This document shows positions 22,660 to 31,297 of a DNA stretch of 64,000 nucleotides, in pieces. Under the pieces are notes generated by a model that ran no database searches, had not been told where the DNA came from, and was given only the letters and a program-made list of their open reading frames with translations. Both the position numbers and the translations under genes were made by a program. Position 1 is the stretch's first letter. Each line of letters opens with the position of its first letter. The DNA comes from Betaproteobacteria bacterium Ga0074130. GTDB lineage: Bacteria; Pseudomonadota; Gammaproteobacteria; Burkholderiales; Rhodocyclaceae. The DNA lies in NCBI GenBank assembly GCA_001464495.1, contig LNDZ01000013.1, forward strand, positions 186,001 to 250,000, read 5' to 3'.

Positions 22660-23432
22660 CGCGTATCCATCCGACAGCGATTGTCGATCCCAAAGCCAAG
22701 ATTGCAGATGACGTCGAGATCGGTGCTTATAGCCTGATCGGTCCGAACGTCGAAATCGGTTCGGGCACCGTCATTGGGCCACATGTCGTGGTAGATGGCC
22801 ATACTCGGATTGGTGTGCAGAACCGCATTTTCCAGTTTTGCTCGATTGGTGCAGAACCACAGGATAAGAAGTACGCGGGCGAGCCCACCCGTCTTGAAAT
22901 CGGTGATCGCAATACCATCCGTGAGTCATGTACTTTCAATCTAGGTACAGTCCAGGACGCGGGAGTGACTCGCGTAGGCAATGACAACTGGATTATGGCG
23001 TATGTCCATGTCGCGCACGACTGTCAGGTCGGCAACAATGTGATTTTTGCGAATAGCGTACAGTTGGCAGGTCATGTCCATGTCGGCGATTTCGTGATTT
23101 TGGGTGGCTTGTCGGGGGTGCATCAGTTTGTGCGCATTGGTGCACACAGCATGGCGGGTATGACAACCAGTTTGTCGCAGGATTTGCCGCCGTATGTCAT
23201 GGCATCGGGCAATCCGGCCACGACTCACGGTATCAATAGCGAAGGTTTGAAGCGCCGCGGCTTTTCTCCTGAGGCAATTGCCGCCCTCCGACGGGCCTAC
23301 AAGACGCTTTATAAGTCTGGCCTGCGTCTCGAAGAAGCGCGTCAAGCCATCGCTGAAGAGCAGGGTACTCATCCCGAGCTGCAGCCACTGGTCGATTTTA
23401 TCTCCGTCACCGGTCGCGGAATCGTCCGCTAA
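22656..23432 (+). CDS. lpxA: Acyl-ACP--UDP-N-acetylglucosamine O-acyltransferase
   Basis: 258 aa; the first lipid A step. Hexapeptide repeats ([20 protein letters not shown]) form the beta-helix, the catalytic His lies in [10 protein letters not shown], and a helical C-terminal domain follows. I start at MTRIHPTAI, whose ATG overlaps the fabZ stop; the eight extra residues of the longest frame are not family-like. Confidence 0.96.
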   Translation: MTRIHPTAIVDPKAKIADDVEIGAYSLIGPNVEIGSGTVIGPHVVVDGHTRIGVQNRIFQFCSIGAEPQDKKYAGEPTRLEIGDRNTIRESCTFNLGTVQDAGVTRVGNDNWIMAYVHVAHDCQVGNNVIFANSVQLAGHVHVGDFVILGGLSGVHQFVRIGAHSMAGMTTSLSQDLPPYVMASGNPATTHGINSEGLKRRGFSPEAIAALRRAYKTLYKSGLRLEEARQAIAEEQGTHPELQPLVDFISVTGRGIVR

Positions 23433-23444
23433 GGCTGCTGAAAC

Positions 23445-24596
23445 ATGTCTGTACGCATTGCGATGGTGGCAGGCGAGGCTTCTGGTGACTTGCTGGCGGC
23501 CCATTTAATTCAAGCCTTGCGTGTACATCTGCCGGATGCTGAGTTTTATGGCATTGGTGGTCCACGCATGGAAGCCGCAGGCTTCAAGTCGCTCTGGCCA
23601 GCTGAAAAGCTGGCGGTCCGTGGCTACGCCGAAGTTCTCCGTCACTACAGAGAGATCGCGGGCATTCGCCGCAACTTGCTTGCGCATGTGCTCAAGGATC
23701 GCCCGGATGCCTTTATTGGTGTTGATGCGCCTGACTTCAATCTGTGGCTTGAAGAGCGCATTAAGTCAGCCAGCATTCCTGCCATTCATTTCGTCAGCCC
23801 CTCGATTTGGGCATGGCGAGGTGAGCGTATCCACAAGATCAAAAAAGCTGTGTCACGCATGCTGGCACTGTTTCCCTTCGAGCCCGAGCTGTACGAGCGC
23901 GAAGATATCCCGGTCAGTTATGTCGGCCACCCGTTTGCTGACGTAATCCCGCTGCAGCCTGATCGTCCGGCAGCGTTGGAGCGTCTGGGGCTGGATGAAA
24001 AGGGTCTGTACATCGCTTTACTGCCAGGTAGCCGCCAATCAGAGGTGGATTACATGGCGGAAACGTTTATCGAGACAGGTAAGGTCCTGCTGCAGCGCTT
24101 TCCTCAGGCACAGCTATTGGTGCCGTTGATTACACGTGAAACGCGTGATCGTTTTGAGCTCGCCTTGTGGAAATGCGGTGCGCAGAATATGCCTTTCAAA
24201 ATGCTCTTTGGCCATGCGCGCGATGCATTGATGGTCGCTGATGGTGCGTTGGTCGCCAGCGGTACGGCAACCCTCGAAGCTGCACTCATCAAGACCCCCA
24301 TGGTGATCACCTACAAGATGTCGCCTTGGTCATGGCGACTGATGAAGAACAAGGCATATCAACCGTGGATTGGCTTGCCAAACATTCTGGCCGGCGAGTT
24401 TATCGTGCCCGAATTTCTGCAGGATGAAGCCACACCAGAGAACATGGCGCAAGCACTAGGTAACCTGATTGTCGACAAGGCAGCCCGTAAGCGCATCATC
24501 GATGTCTTTCATCGCATTCACTTAACGCTGCGTCAGGGCACGGCTGAGCGTGCAGCCGCCGCTATCCTTCCGTATTTGAATCGATCGGCCTCATGA
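23445..24596 (+). CDS. lpxB: Lipid-A-disaccharide synthase
   Basis: 383 aa peripheral membrane glycosyltransferase (GT19) that joins two lipid A precursors. [18 protein letters not shown] is at the N-terminus, [11 protein letters not shown] and LPGSRQSEV follow, and the C-terminal domain has [10 protein letters not shown]. The stop overlaps the rnhB start by four bases. Confidence 0.96.
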   Translation: MSVRIAMVAGEASGDLLAAHLIQALRVHLPDAEFYGIGGPRMEAAGFKSLWPAEKLAVRGYAEVLRHYREIAGIRRNLLAHVLKDRPDAFIGVDAPDFNLWLEERIKSASIPAIHFVSPSIWAWRGERIHKIKKAVSRMLALFPFEPELYEREDIPVSYVGHPFADVIPLQPDRPAALERLGLDEKGLYIALLPGSRQSEVDYMAETFIETGKVLLQRFPQAQLLVPLITRETRDRFELALWKCGAQNMPFKMLFGHARDALMVADGALVASGTATLEAALIKTPMVITYKMSPWSWRLMKNKAYQPWIGLPNILAGEFIVPEFLQDEATPENMAQALGNLIVDKAARKRIIDVFHRIHLTLRQGTAERAAAAILPYLNRSAS

Positions 24597-25168
24597 GGAT
24601 CGCCGGCGTTGATGAAGCCGGCAGAGGCCCCCTGGCCGGTTGTGTCGTCGCTGCTGCTGTCATCCTCAATCCTGCTCGTCCAATAGTGGGCCTCAACGAT
24701 TCCAAAAAACTCAGCGAAAAAGCGCGCGATCGTCTCGCGCCCTTGATCCGTGAACATGCTTTGGCATGGGCGGTTGCTGAGGCCACGGTTGCCGAAATCG
24801 ACGAGATCAATATCCTACAAGCCAGTTTGTTGGCCATGCGCCGTGCTGTCGAAGCATTGTCCATTCAGCCTGATGCGATTGAAGTGGATGGACTGCATTG
24901 TCCGACCGTGTTGATGCCTGCCACCGCAATTGTGCAGGGTGACAGCAAGGTCGCTGCGATTGCCGCCGCATCGATACTGGCTAAGACCGTGCGCGATGCA
25001 CAAATGCTAGAGCTGCATCAACGCTACCCCATGTACGGGTTGGACAAGCACAAAGGCTATCCGACCGCTGCGCATCTTGCGGCCTTGCGCGAACATGGTG
25101 TCGTTCGCGAGATATATCGCAGCAGCTACGCGCCTGTGAGACGTTTGCTTGAGGGGGAAGGGCAGTGA
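24593..25168 (+). CDS. rnhB: Ribonuclease HII
   Basis: 191 aa; cuts RNA in RNA-DNA hybrids and removes misincorporated ribonucleotides. The signature [17 protein letters not shown] with its catalytic Asp-Glu is at residues 4-20, and [12 protein letters not shown] and [10 protein letters not shown] complete the active site. It overlaps lpxB by four bases and the next gene by four bases (GTGA). Confidence 0.96.
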   Translation: MRIAGVDEAGRGPLAGCVVAAAVILNPARPIVGLNDSKKLSEKARDRLAPLIREHALAWAVAEATVAEIDEINILQASLLAMRRAVEALSIQPDAIEVDGLHCPTVLMPATAIVQGDSKVAAIAAASILAKTVRDAQMLELHQRYPMYGLDKHKGYPTAAHLAALREHGVVREIYRSSYAPVRRLLEGEGQ

Positions 25169-25938
25169 AGCAGATCAGCTCACGTGATAATCCGACCTTC
25201 AAAAGCCTGCACCAGCTGGTGGAAAATGCGCGCGAACAACGCCAACGCCAGCAAACCTTGATTGATGGCATTCACCTACTGGAAGTGTATTGCCAACACA
25301 ATGGGCGTCCTCATGCCGTGCTCTTGGCCGAATCTGCCACGGGCAATCCTGAAGTCATGGAGCTTGCACAGCGTTTTTCGGATACTGAAATCCTGTGTTT
25401 GCGTGACAGTCTTTTCCGTGAGCTGAGTGGGGTTGCCGCACCTACTGGGATAGCTGCTGTTATTCCTATTCCCGTGGCTAAGGACTCATTCCCAACGCAA
25501 ACGTGTGTGCTGCTGGATGCGGTTCAAGATGCTGGCAATGTCGGCTCAATCCTCAGAACGGCTGCCGCTGCGGGTGTAGAGCACGTTCTGCTTGGCCCAG
25601 GGTGTGCTGGGGCATGGACGCCTCGTGTGTTACGCGCCGCCCAAGGCGCACACTTCTCACTGACGATCCGCGAACAGGTGGATCTGCAGGCCATACTGAA
25701 ACAGTTGCCTATGCCTGCAGTGGCAACGGTGGTTGATGTCGAAACCTCTGTCTATCAGCTCGATCTCAAGCGTCCTGTCGCTTGGTTGTTTGGTAATGAA
25801 GGGGCAGGGCTGTCGCCTGAGCTCACCTCGTTGGCAGCCTTACGCGCGACGATTCCACTGGCGGCAAATACCGAGTCCTTGAATGTTGCAGCAGCTGTGG
25901 CAATCTGCTTATTTGAAGGACTACGCCAGCGCAGTTGA
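25165..25938 (+). CDS. TrmH/SpoU family RNA 2'-O-methyltransferase
   Basis: 257 aa, GTG start overlapping the rnhB stop. An N-terminal substrate-binding domain ([16 protein letters not shown]...) precedes a SPOUT knot domain with [33 protein letters not shown] and [18 protein letters not shown], the three family motifs. The target (rRNA or tRNA position) cannot be told from sequence. Confidence 0.88.
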   Translation: MKQISSRDNPTFKSLHQLVENAREQRQRQQTLIDGIHLLEVYCQHNGRPHAVLLAESATGNPEVMELAQRFSDTEILCLRDSLFRELSGVAAPTGIAAVIPIPVAKDSFPTQTCVLLDAVQDAGNVGSILRTAAAAGVEHVLLGPGCAGAWTPRVLRAAQGAHFSLTIREQVDLQAILKQLPMPAVATVVDVETSVYQLDLKRPVAWLFGNEGAGLSPELTSLAALRATIPLAANTESLNVAAAVAICLFEGLRQRS

Positions 25939-25990
25939 TGCGCCCTCAGCTTTACGTTAGTCTGCTTGAATCCACAACGCAGGAGGCGGT

Positions 25991-26434
25991 ATGCAGATTG
26001 AATGGTGGTACTGGGTCATTGCGGGTATAGCCTTACTGCTTTGTGAATTAGCCATTCCTGTTTTTGTGCTGGTCTGGTTCGGTTTGAGTGCAGTCGCCGT
26101 TGGCATTCTGCTCGCACTCTTGCCAAGCCTCAGCCTGACCGTTCAACTCAGTATCTGGCTACTGCTTTCGATTGCGCTTGTTGTGCTGTGGTTTCGCGTA
26201 TTCAAAGCCAATCAGCACAAAACCCACATCGGTATGGCCGATGCCAATCTGATTGGCGAGATCGGTCTGCTCTCGCATGCCGTTGCCCCGTTCCAGAAAG
26301 GCAAGGTACGTTTTCAGAAGCCCATACTCGGCAGTGAAGTTTGGCCTTGCATTGCAGATGAGGAAATCGCTGCTGGCGAACGCGTGCGAATTGCCCAGAT
26401 TGAAGGCAGCATGCTCAAGGTCGAGAAGTCCTGA
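25991..26434 (+). CDS. NfeD-like membrane protein
   Basis: 147 aa. Two or three hydrophobic helices (about residues 5-75) precede a small soluble beta-barrel of the OB-fold type (IGEIGLLSHAVAPFQKGKVRF...). NfeD proteins pair with SPFH proteins, and here the SPFH gene follows directly. The role is thought to be membrane microdomain or protein-quality control. Confidence 0.85.
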   Translation: MQIEWWYWVIAGIALLLCELAIPVFVLVWFGLSAVAVGILLALLPSLSLTVQLSIWLLLSIALVVLWFRVFKANQHKTHIGMADANLIGEIGLLSHAVAPFQKGKVRFQKPILGSEVWPCIADEEIAAGERVRIAQIEGSMLKVEKS

Positions 26435-26480
26435 ACTCAATGCATTCTTGTGACACCACTCAACATTTAAGGAGAAGGTA

Positions 26481-27347
26481 ATGGGCGATGGATTAGTCAT
26501 CATCATTGCACTGCTGATCTTTGCCATCGTTACGCTGGCTAAAGGCATACGTATTGTTCCGCAGGGCGAGGAATGGATCGTCGAGCGACTGGGTAAGTAT
26601 CACAGCACCCTGCATCCTGGCCTGACTGTCATCATTCCTTATCTTGATCGCGTGGCATACAAGCTGGTCACCAAGGACATCATTCTTGATGTGCAAGAGC
26701 AAGAAGTGATCACCCGTGACAACGCTGTCATCCTGACGAATGCAATTGCCTTTATTAAGGTGACTGACCCCATCAAGGCGGTCTACGGTGTTGTCGATTT
26801 CTCTGAGGCGATTCGCAATCTGATCATGACCACCTTGCGTTCAATCATCGGTGAAATGGATCTGGATGCAGCCTTATCGAGTCGCGACAAAATCAAGGCG
26901 CGTTTGCGTGAAAGTATTGCCGATGAGGCCGTAGATTGGGGCCTGACTGTGAAGTCTGTCGAGATCCAGGACATCAACCCCTCAGAGTCCATGCAGAAAG
27001 CAATGGAGGCGCAAGCCTCAGCCGAACGTGAGCGCAAGGCGATGGTGACCAAGGCAGAAGGCACCAAGCAATCCGCCATTCTGCAAGCCGAGGCTCGCCT
27101 AGAATCTGCCCGCCGCGATGCGGAAGCTCAAGTCACTTTGGCCGAAGCCAGTGCCGAAGGTATCCGCCGTGTGACGTCTGCACTCGGCGGCACGGATGCC
27201 TCGATGCGCTACCTGTTAGGGGAAAAATACTTGGCTGCATTGAATGGTTTGGCGACTTCCGACAATGCAAAGACAATCGTTCTGCCAACAGATATTCAGG
27301 ACGCTGTACGTGGTTTGTTTGCGCGCGGCAAAGGTGGTGTTGAGTAA
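26481..27347 (+). CDS. SPFH/Band 7 (stomatin-like, QmcA type) membrane protein
   Basis: 288 aa. An N-terminal membrane helix (LVIIIALLIFAIVTLAKGI) is followed by a Band 7 domain (VPQGEEWIVERLGKYHSTLHPGLTVIIPYLDRV) and a long coiled-coil region rich in Ala/Glu (about 170-240). It forms oligomeric scaffolds that interact with membrane proteases. A GGAGAAGG ribosome-binding site precedes the ATG. It pairs with the NfeD gene 46 bp upstream. Confidence 0.9.
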   Translation: MGDGLVIIIALLIFAIVTLAKGIRIVPQGEEWIVERLGKYHSTLHPGLTVIIPYLDRVAYKLVTKDIILDVQEQEVITRDNAVILTNAIAFIKVTDPIKAVYGVVDFSEAIRNLIMTTLRSIIGEMDLDAALSSRDKIKARLRESIADEAVDWGLTVKSVEIQDINPSESMQKAMEAQASAERERKAMVTKAEGTKQSAILQAEARLESARRDAEAQVTLAEASAEGIRRVTSALGGTDASMRYLLGEKYLAALNGLATSDNAKTIVLPTDIQDAVRGLFARGKGGVE

Positions 27348-27390
27348 GCAAACCTAGGCGTGATTCTGGCGCGTTATTTTGTTATCAGTC

Positions 27391-27418
27391 TTGACACGAA
27401 AACAAAACCGCCTATAAT
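27391..27418 (+). promoter_or_regulatory. Consensus sigma-70 promoter of the tRNA cluster
   Basis: TTGACA (27391-27396) and TATAAT (27413-27418), both perfect, are separated by 16 bp. The first tRNA begins 14 bp downstream of the -10 box, as expected for a strong stable-RNA promoter. Confidence 0.9.
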
Positions 27419-27431
27419 GCACACCTGTTCT

Positions 27432-27507
27432 GCGGGAGTAGCTCAGTTGGTAGAGCGATACCTTGCCAAGGTATAGGTCGAGAGTTCGAGACTCTTCTCC
27501 CGCTCCA
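27432..27507 (+). tRNA. tRNA-Gly(GCC)
   Basis: 76 nt cloverleaf with encoded CCA. Acceptor arms GCGGGAG and CTCCCGC pair fully. The anticodon stem is ATACC/GGTAT with loop TTGCCAA, giving anticodon GCC, and the T-loop is TTCGAGA. A second, identical copy lies 234 bp downstream. Confidence 0.97.
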
Positions 27508-27517
27508 GAATTCCACT

Positions 27518-27558
27518 AAAAGGGAAAGCTCAAGGGTAACCGGAAGCTTTCCCTTTTT
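27518..27558 (+). terminator. Hairpin terminator after the first tRNA-Gly
   Basis: Arms AAAAGGGAAAGCT and AGCTTTCCCTTTT (27518-27530 and 27545-27557) close a 14-nt loop, and the hairpin ends in a T-run. Its arms are nearly identical to those of the terminator after the second tRNA-Gly, suggesting that the tRNA and its terminator were duplicated together. Confidence 0.75.
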
Positions 27559-27582
27559 AGTCAGTAGCGATTAAGTATGCAG

Positions 27583-27656
27583 GGCGCGGTAGCAAAGCGG
27601 TTATGCACCGGATTGCAAATCCGTGTAGGTCGGTTCGACTCCGGCCCGCGCCTCCA
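27583..27656 (+). tRNA. tRNA-Cys(GCA)
   Basis: 74 nt with encoded CCA. Acceptor GGCGCGG pairs with CCGCGCC. The anticodon stem CGGAT/ATCCG has loop TGCAA with anticodon GCA, and the T-loop is TTCGACT. It sits between the two identical tRNA-Gly copies. Confidence 0.95.
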
Positions 27657-27665
27657 AGTTTTAAA

Positions 27666-27741
27666 GCGGGAGTAGCTCAGTTGGTAGAGCGATACCTTGC
27701 CAAGGTATAGGTCGAGAGTTCGAGACTCTTCTCCCGCTCCA
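27666..27741 (+). tRNA. tRNA-Gly(GCC), second copy
   Basis: Identical over its whole 76 nt to the copy at 27432-27507, including the encoded CCA. It starts 9 bp after tRNA-Cys, so both are likely cut from one transcript. Confidence 0.97.
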
Positions 27742-27749
27742 GATTGGCC

Positions 27750-27787
27750 AAAAGGGAAAGCCCAGACTATCTGTGCTTTCCCTTTTT
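27750..27787 (+). terminator. Hairpin terminator after the second tRNA-Gly
   Basis: Arms AAAAGGGAAAGC (27750-27761) and GCTTTCCCTTTTT (27775-27787) end in a T-run. The sequence of the arms repeats that of the terminator at 27518-27558. Confidence 0.8.
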
Positions 27788-27864
27788 GTTTGTGGTGCTA
27801 TTGGGCAGTCATTTGCGACGAATGGCGACGAATGACTCTATAATCCGACGCCACACCTCATCCA

Positions 27865-27952
27865 GCCGGGATGGTGAAATTGGTAAACACAGCGGACTTA
27901 AAATCCGCCGCTCTAAACAAGCTTACGGGTTCAAGTCCCGTTCCCGGCACCA
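27865..27952 (+). tRNA. tRNA-Leu(TAA)
   Basis: 88 nt, class II tRNA with a long variable arm and encoded CCA. Acceptor GCCGGGA pairs with TCCCGGC. The anticodon stem GCGGA/TCCGC has loop CTTAAAA, anticodon TAA. A TATAAT box lies at 27839-27844 but its -35 partner is weak. Open frames starting within this gene are spurious. Confidence 0.96.
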
Positions 27953-27987
27953 AAATTCTTCCTGCCTCTCCCTCAGACACCGCAGGC

Positions 27988-28593
27988 ATGCTCAAAACCA
28001 TCGAAAGCGCTGTTCATAGCGAACTCGTCATCAAGAAGAGTCGCTTTATCGGTTGCGTCCAGCCAGTGGCGGACAGGGCGCAAGCACAGCATATTGTGGC
28101 CACCTTACGGGCTGCGCATCCGGACGCCGTGCATGTTTGTTGGGCGCTGATGGCTGGTGGGCAGTCAGCCGCAGTGGATGATGGCGAGCCCAGTGGTACC
28201 GCCGGTAGGCCGATGCTTGAAGTGCTTCGCCATCAGGATCTCGAAGGCGTGCTTGCCACGGTTGTGCGTTATTACGGGGGTATCAAGTTGGGCGCGGGCG
28301 GCCTCGTGCGCGCGTACACCGATGCCGTTGCTCAAGCACTATTGGGGGCGACCAAAACCGCGATCATCGCAGAGCGTGAGCTTATCTGCCGCGTACCATA
28401 TGCGCTGGAAGGCATGATTCGTCGCGAGATTGATGCCGTGGGCGCTCGTCTCATCAGTGTTAATCATGATGCTGATGTGACTGTGACCTTGACTATCCCT
28501 GAGCCAAATGCCGATGACTTTGTTGCCGCGCTGAATGAGCTGGGGAATGGTCAGCTTGTCTGGGTTGAGACTGACGACTCAGAGCAAGGTTGA
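27988..28593 (+). CDS. YigZ/IMPACT family protein
   Basis: 201 aa. The UPF0029/IMPACT N-terminal domain carries KKSRFIGCV, DDGEPSGTAGRPMLEVL and RYYGGIKLGAGGLVRAY, all family hallmarks, and a DUF1949-type C-terminal domain follows. The role is uncertain, possibly linked to translation stress. I start at MLKTIESAVHSEL; the longer frame upstream runs through the tRNA-Leu gene and is an artefact. Confidence 0.88.
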   Translation: MLKTIESAVHSELVIKKSRFIGCVQPVADRAQAQHIVATLRAAHPDAVHVCWALMAGGQSAAVDDGEPSGTAGRPMLEVLRHQDLEGVLATVVRYYGGIKLGAGGLVRAYTDAVAQALLGATKTAIIAERELICRVPYALEGMIRREIDAVGARLISVNHDADVTVTLTIPEPNADDFVAALNELGNGQLVWVETDDSEQG

Positions 28594-28605
28594 AGTATTG
28601 AGGCG

Positions 28606-28640
28606 CGGGATACAGGCAAGCCCTTGCTTGCTGTATCCCG
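28606..28640 (+). terminator. Hairpin after the YigZ gene
   Basis: Arms CGGGATACAGGCAAG (28606-28620) and CTTGCTGTATCCCG (28627-28640) pair over about 14 bp with one bulged base. No T-run follows, so it may be a transcription-end or mRNA-protecting hairpin. The transposon's left end begins 28 bp later. Confidence 0.5.
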
Positions 28641-28668
28641 GCATGTGCATCATGACTTCTCGATGTAA

Positions 28669-28704
28669 GGGTTCCCGTACTTTTCGTGCTGAATTTGGCG
28701 GTTA
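28669..28704 (+). repeat. Left terminal inverted repeat (IRL)
   Basis: Begins GGGTTCCCGTACTTTTCGTG and ends GGCGGTTA. All 36 bases match the reverse complement of 62826-62861; the match stops abruptly after GGTTA (CGCTG here, GTTAA on the other side). It lies 28 bp downstream of the hairpin that follows the YigZ gene. Confidence 0.92.
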
Positions 28705-28714
28705 CGCTGGTCCC

Positions 28715-28750
28715 CGATAATTAAGTCTTAACTTCAATAATAAAGTCGTA
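28715..28750 (+). repeat. Palindromic repeat cluster upstream of fic
   Basis: CGATAATTAAGTCTTAAC (28715-28732) recurs as a perfect inverted copy at 30147-30164. TTCAATAATAAAGTCGTA (28733-28750) recurs, inverted and with two differences in 20 bases, at 30030-30049. The core TTAAGTCTTAA is itself a dyad (5+1+5). The cluster sits 11 bp inside the left terminal repeat. It may be a recombinase or KfrA-like protein binding site, i.e. part of a resolution site. Confidence 0.75.
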
Positions 28751-28856
28751 GCTGTCCACGAAACCTATTCCAATGCGCGGCGAATAAACCGACAATCTCC
28801 GCAGATTATGCGTTGAATAACTTGTGCATGCGGTAAATATGGCCCATAATCTCCGC

Positions 28857-29990
28857 ATGAATAGCGGTGATTACAAATACATCTGGCAGGCGAACGACTG
28901 GCCGCAATGGCAATACGACCTCGCAGCCCTCGCCGATCAATTGGCCAAGGTCAGCACTGCCCACGGCTGGCTGCACGGCCGGCTCGCCGACGTTGGCATG
29001 AACCTCAGGGATCAAGCCAGCCTCGACGTGCTAACCCAGGATGTCCTGAAAAGCAGTGAGATCGAGGGCGAGCACCTCGACCCCGACGCCGTACGCTCGT
29101 CCATCGCCCGCCGCCTTGGAGTAGACATCGGTGCGCTTGCACCTGTCGACCGTAACGTTGAGGGCGTGGTGGAAATGGTGTTGGATGCTACGGGCAATGC
29201 TGCGGCACCGATGACGACCGAACGCCTGTTCGGCTGGCATGCCGCTTTGTTCCCGACCGGATATTCAGGTCTTTCCAAAATACGCGTGGGCGCTTGGCGG
29301 GATGATGCCCACGGCCCGATGCAAGTCGTGTCTGGGCCGGTCGGGCGCCAGCGTGTGCATTTCGAAGCGCCGCCGGCGGAAAGTCTGGCGCACGAAACCG
29401 CTCGCTTTCTGGCATGGCTGGAAGCTGATACTGGCGAGCCGGCGCTGATCAAAGCGGGGCTCGGCCACTTGTGGTTTGTCACCATCCACCCGTTCGATGA
29501 CGGGAACGGCCGTATTGCGCGCGCGCTTGGCGATCTGCTGTTGGCGCGTGTAGATGGACACAAGCAGCGTTTCTACAGCCTGTCGGCGCAAATTCAACGT
29601 GAACGCGCAGCTTATTACGACATCCTTGAGAAGGCTCAGAAGAGCTCGATGGAGGTCACGGCCTGGCTATCGTGGTTTATGGATGCACTGTGGCATGCAT
29701 TTGGGAATGCGCAGGAAACGCTGGATGCCGTTCTCGCGAAGGCCCGCTATTGGCAAGCCTGGGCCGGCATCCCGATGAACGAGCGGCAGACCAAGGTCTT
29801 GAACAGGCTGCTTGATGGTTTCGAGGGCAAGCTGACTTCGAGCAAATGGGCAAAGTTGGCGAAATGCTCGCAAGACACGGCGCTCCGCGACATCAAGGAG
29901 CTGCTGGATATCGGTGTTCTGGTCAAGTCTGACAGTGGCGGGCGTAGTAGTAGCTACGATCTTGCGCCGCTTGGCGCGCCTTCGGAATGA
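28857..29990 (+). CDS. Fic family protein (class II, DUF4172-type N-terminus)
   Basis: 377 aa. The Fic motif HPFDDGNGR at residues 211-219 is complete, so AMP (or other nucleotide) transfer to a target hydroxyl is likely. The N-terminal inhibitory motif SSEIEG (66-71) fits the (S/T)xxxE(G/N) helix of auto-inhibited class II Fic proteins. A DUF4172-like start (YIWQANDWPQW) precedes it and a winged-helix-like C-terminus follows. Upstream ATGs at 28824 and 28839 are alternative starts; no clear ribosome-binding site decides. Bracketed by inverted repeats just inside the transposon's left end. Confidence 0.88.
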   Translation: MNSGDYKYIWQANDWPQWQYDLAALADQLAKVSTAHGWLHGRLADVGMNLRDQASLDVLTQDVLKSSEIEGEHLDPDAVRSSIARRLGVDIGALAPVDRNVEGVVEMVLDATGNAAAPMTTERLFGWHAALFPTGYSGLSKIRVGAWRDDAHGPMQVVSGPVGRQRVHFEAPPAESLAHETARFLAWLEADTGEPALIKAGLGHLWFVTIHPFDDGNGRIARALGDLLLARVDGHKQRFYSLSAQIQRERAAYYDILEKAQKSSMEVTAWLSWFMDALWHAFGNAQETLDAVLAKARYWQAWAGIPMNERQTKVLNRLLDGFEGKLTSSKWAKLAKCSQDTALRDIKELLDIGVLVKSDSGGRSSSYDLAPLGAPSE

Positions 29991-30029
29991 GTTCAACTGA
30001 AGTGCCGAGGAATACCGGTCTTGCCGCGT

Positions 30030-30164
30030 TATGACTTTATTACTTGAAGCTAAGCTAGCCTAACCACTTCGAACTCGCAGTTAAGACTTTATGCCAACGG
30101 CTGATGGTTTTGCCCGACGCAAAGCCTTGAAAACAGCCACCATGTCGTTAAGACTTAATTATCG
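30030..30164 (+). repeat. Repeat cluster downstream of fic (three copies)
   Basis: Three related sites: TATGACTTTATTACTTGAAG (30030-30049), GTTAAGACTTTAT (30080-30092) and GTTAAGACTTAATTATCG (30147-30164). The last is a perfect 18-bp inverted copy of the site at 28715-28732. The sites lie between the convergent 3' ends of fic and the KfrA-like gene, so they are not in a promoter position. A resolution (rst/res-like) site or partition-like site is the best explanation. Confidence 0.75.
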
Positions 30165-30209
30165 ACAAACATACGCCCCAAACCGCTTAACCACACGGCT
30201 TGAGCCCTT

Positions 30210-31247
30210 CTAAGTCGCCGCCGGCGCCGATGGTCCCGGCTTTGGGGTCAGCCAGGCTTGGATCTTCTCCGTGAGCTGGCTTTGCGCTTCGGCCGCTGCT
30301 TTGACCGCACTCAGTTCGATCTTCAGCTCCTGAGTCTGAGCCCGCTCTGTCACCAAAGCTGTTTCCAGTGATTTGTTCTGCTCTTCCTGCCTTCCAACCT
30401 GCGCCTGTAGCTCCACTACTTGACGGCCAAGCCGCTCTACCTGCTGCTGGGCGGAAATTAGTTCGGACTTTGCGCCCTGTAACTCTCTCAGGCCTGCGTT
30501 GGCGTCGTGCAGCGAGCGTTCTGCGCGCGCAACTTCACCTACCAGGCGCGCATTTTCCTTGTTGCTGTTGGCCGCTTCCAGTTGGGCTTGGGTCAGGCTG
30601 CCCTTCAGCGCCTTGATCTCCCCTTGCAGATACTGAACCTGCTGCTCGTGCTGCCGCAGATCTTGTTCACGCTGCTCCTTGGCCGCTGTCCGGAAGTGCT
30701 CAAGTGCTTCACGCGCATGCGTATGCTTCTCCTCCAGGGATTGCCGATGCGTCTCCTGCTCTGCCAGGCGTTCCTCGAGATCGGTCACTTGCTGCCTCAC
30801 TTGGGCCAAGGCCAGGCTTTCGTGGCGAAGCCGCTCGGCGGTGCGTTCATGATTTTTTTGCTCCGCAACCACCTCTGACGTCGCTTCCAAAAGCTCGTTC
30901 TCTACCGCGGTGCTGTGTGCTTGGGCCTTGTTTAGCGCCTGCTGGAGCTTATCCAACTCTTCCGCATGTTTGGCGACTAGCTCAGCGATCCGACCTTCCC
31001 CTTCCTGAATGAGCCGTTCGGCTAACCGTGCAACGAGATCCTGGAGAGCTTCACTGATGGCGACTTTGCCACCGGTCTTGCCACCTTCCTCTTCCTCGAT
31101 TTCCTTCAGGAAGCGATGAATGGTGGCCTTCGAGCCGGTATTACCCAACTCTTGCCGGACAGCATCGATGGATGGATAGATGCCTTGCGAAAGTAGCGTA
31201 GTACGCGCCCGTATCACCTCAGATTTGTAGATGCCGCCTCGTGCCAT
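30210..31247 (-). CDS. KfrA/TnpT-like coiled-coil DNA-binding protein
   Basis: 345 aa. An N-terminal KfrA_N helix-turn-helix (about residues 1-65: GGIYKSEVIRARTTLLSQGI, then LGNTGSKATIHRFLKEIEEE) is followed by a coiled-coil of about 230 residues rich in Glu/Gln/Leu. KfrA proteins are plasmid regulators and partition helpers, and the same fold is found in TnpT, which with a tyrosine recombinase resolves co-integrates of Tn4651-type transposons. Direct repeats in its promoter suggest self-repression. The TnpT role is inferred from context. Confidence 0.8.
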   Translation of the reverse strand: MARGGIYKSEVIRARTTLLSQGIYPSIDAVRQELGNTGSKATIHRFLKEIEEEEGGKTGGKVAISEALQDLVARLAERLIQEGEGRIAELVAKHAEELDKLQQALNKAQAHSTAVENELLEATSEVVAEQKNHERTAERLRHESLALAQVRQQVTDLEERLAEQETHRQSLEEKHTHAREALEHFRTAAKEQREQDLRQHEQQVQYLQGEIKALKGSLTQAQLEAANSNKENARLVGEVARAERSLHDANAGLRELQGAKSELISAQQQVERLGRQVVELQAQVGRQEEQNKSLETALVTERAQTQELKIELSAVKAAAEAQSQLTEKIQAWLTPKPGPSAPAAT

Positions 31248-31273
31248 GGTCGCCTCCGTCTATTTCGTACTGT

Positions 31274-31297
31274 ATTACATACCACGATATTACATAC
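31274..31297 (-). promoter_or_regulatory. Direct repeats upstream of the KfrA-like gene (operator)
   Basis: ATTACATAC occurs at 31274-31282 and 31289-31297, spaced 15 bp, 27 bp upstream of the KfrA-like start. Each half is also part of a TGTATTACATAC / ATATTACATAC dyad. The site is well placed for repression of the KfrA-like gene and perhaps of the divergent Pycsar operon. Confidence 0.5.

Noticed and set aside
27819-27838. Tandem GCGACGAATG repeat upstream of tRNA-Leu
   Set aside because: Only two adjacent copies next to a plausible -10 box; no evidence of function beyond chance.
27871-27987. Long open frame giving the YigZ protein 39 extra residues
   Set aside because: Its first 27 codons are the tRNA-Leu gene itself; the family start is the ATG at 27988.
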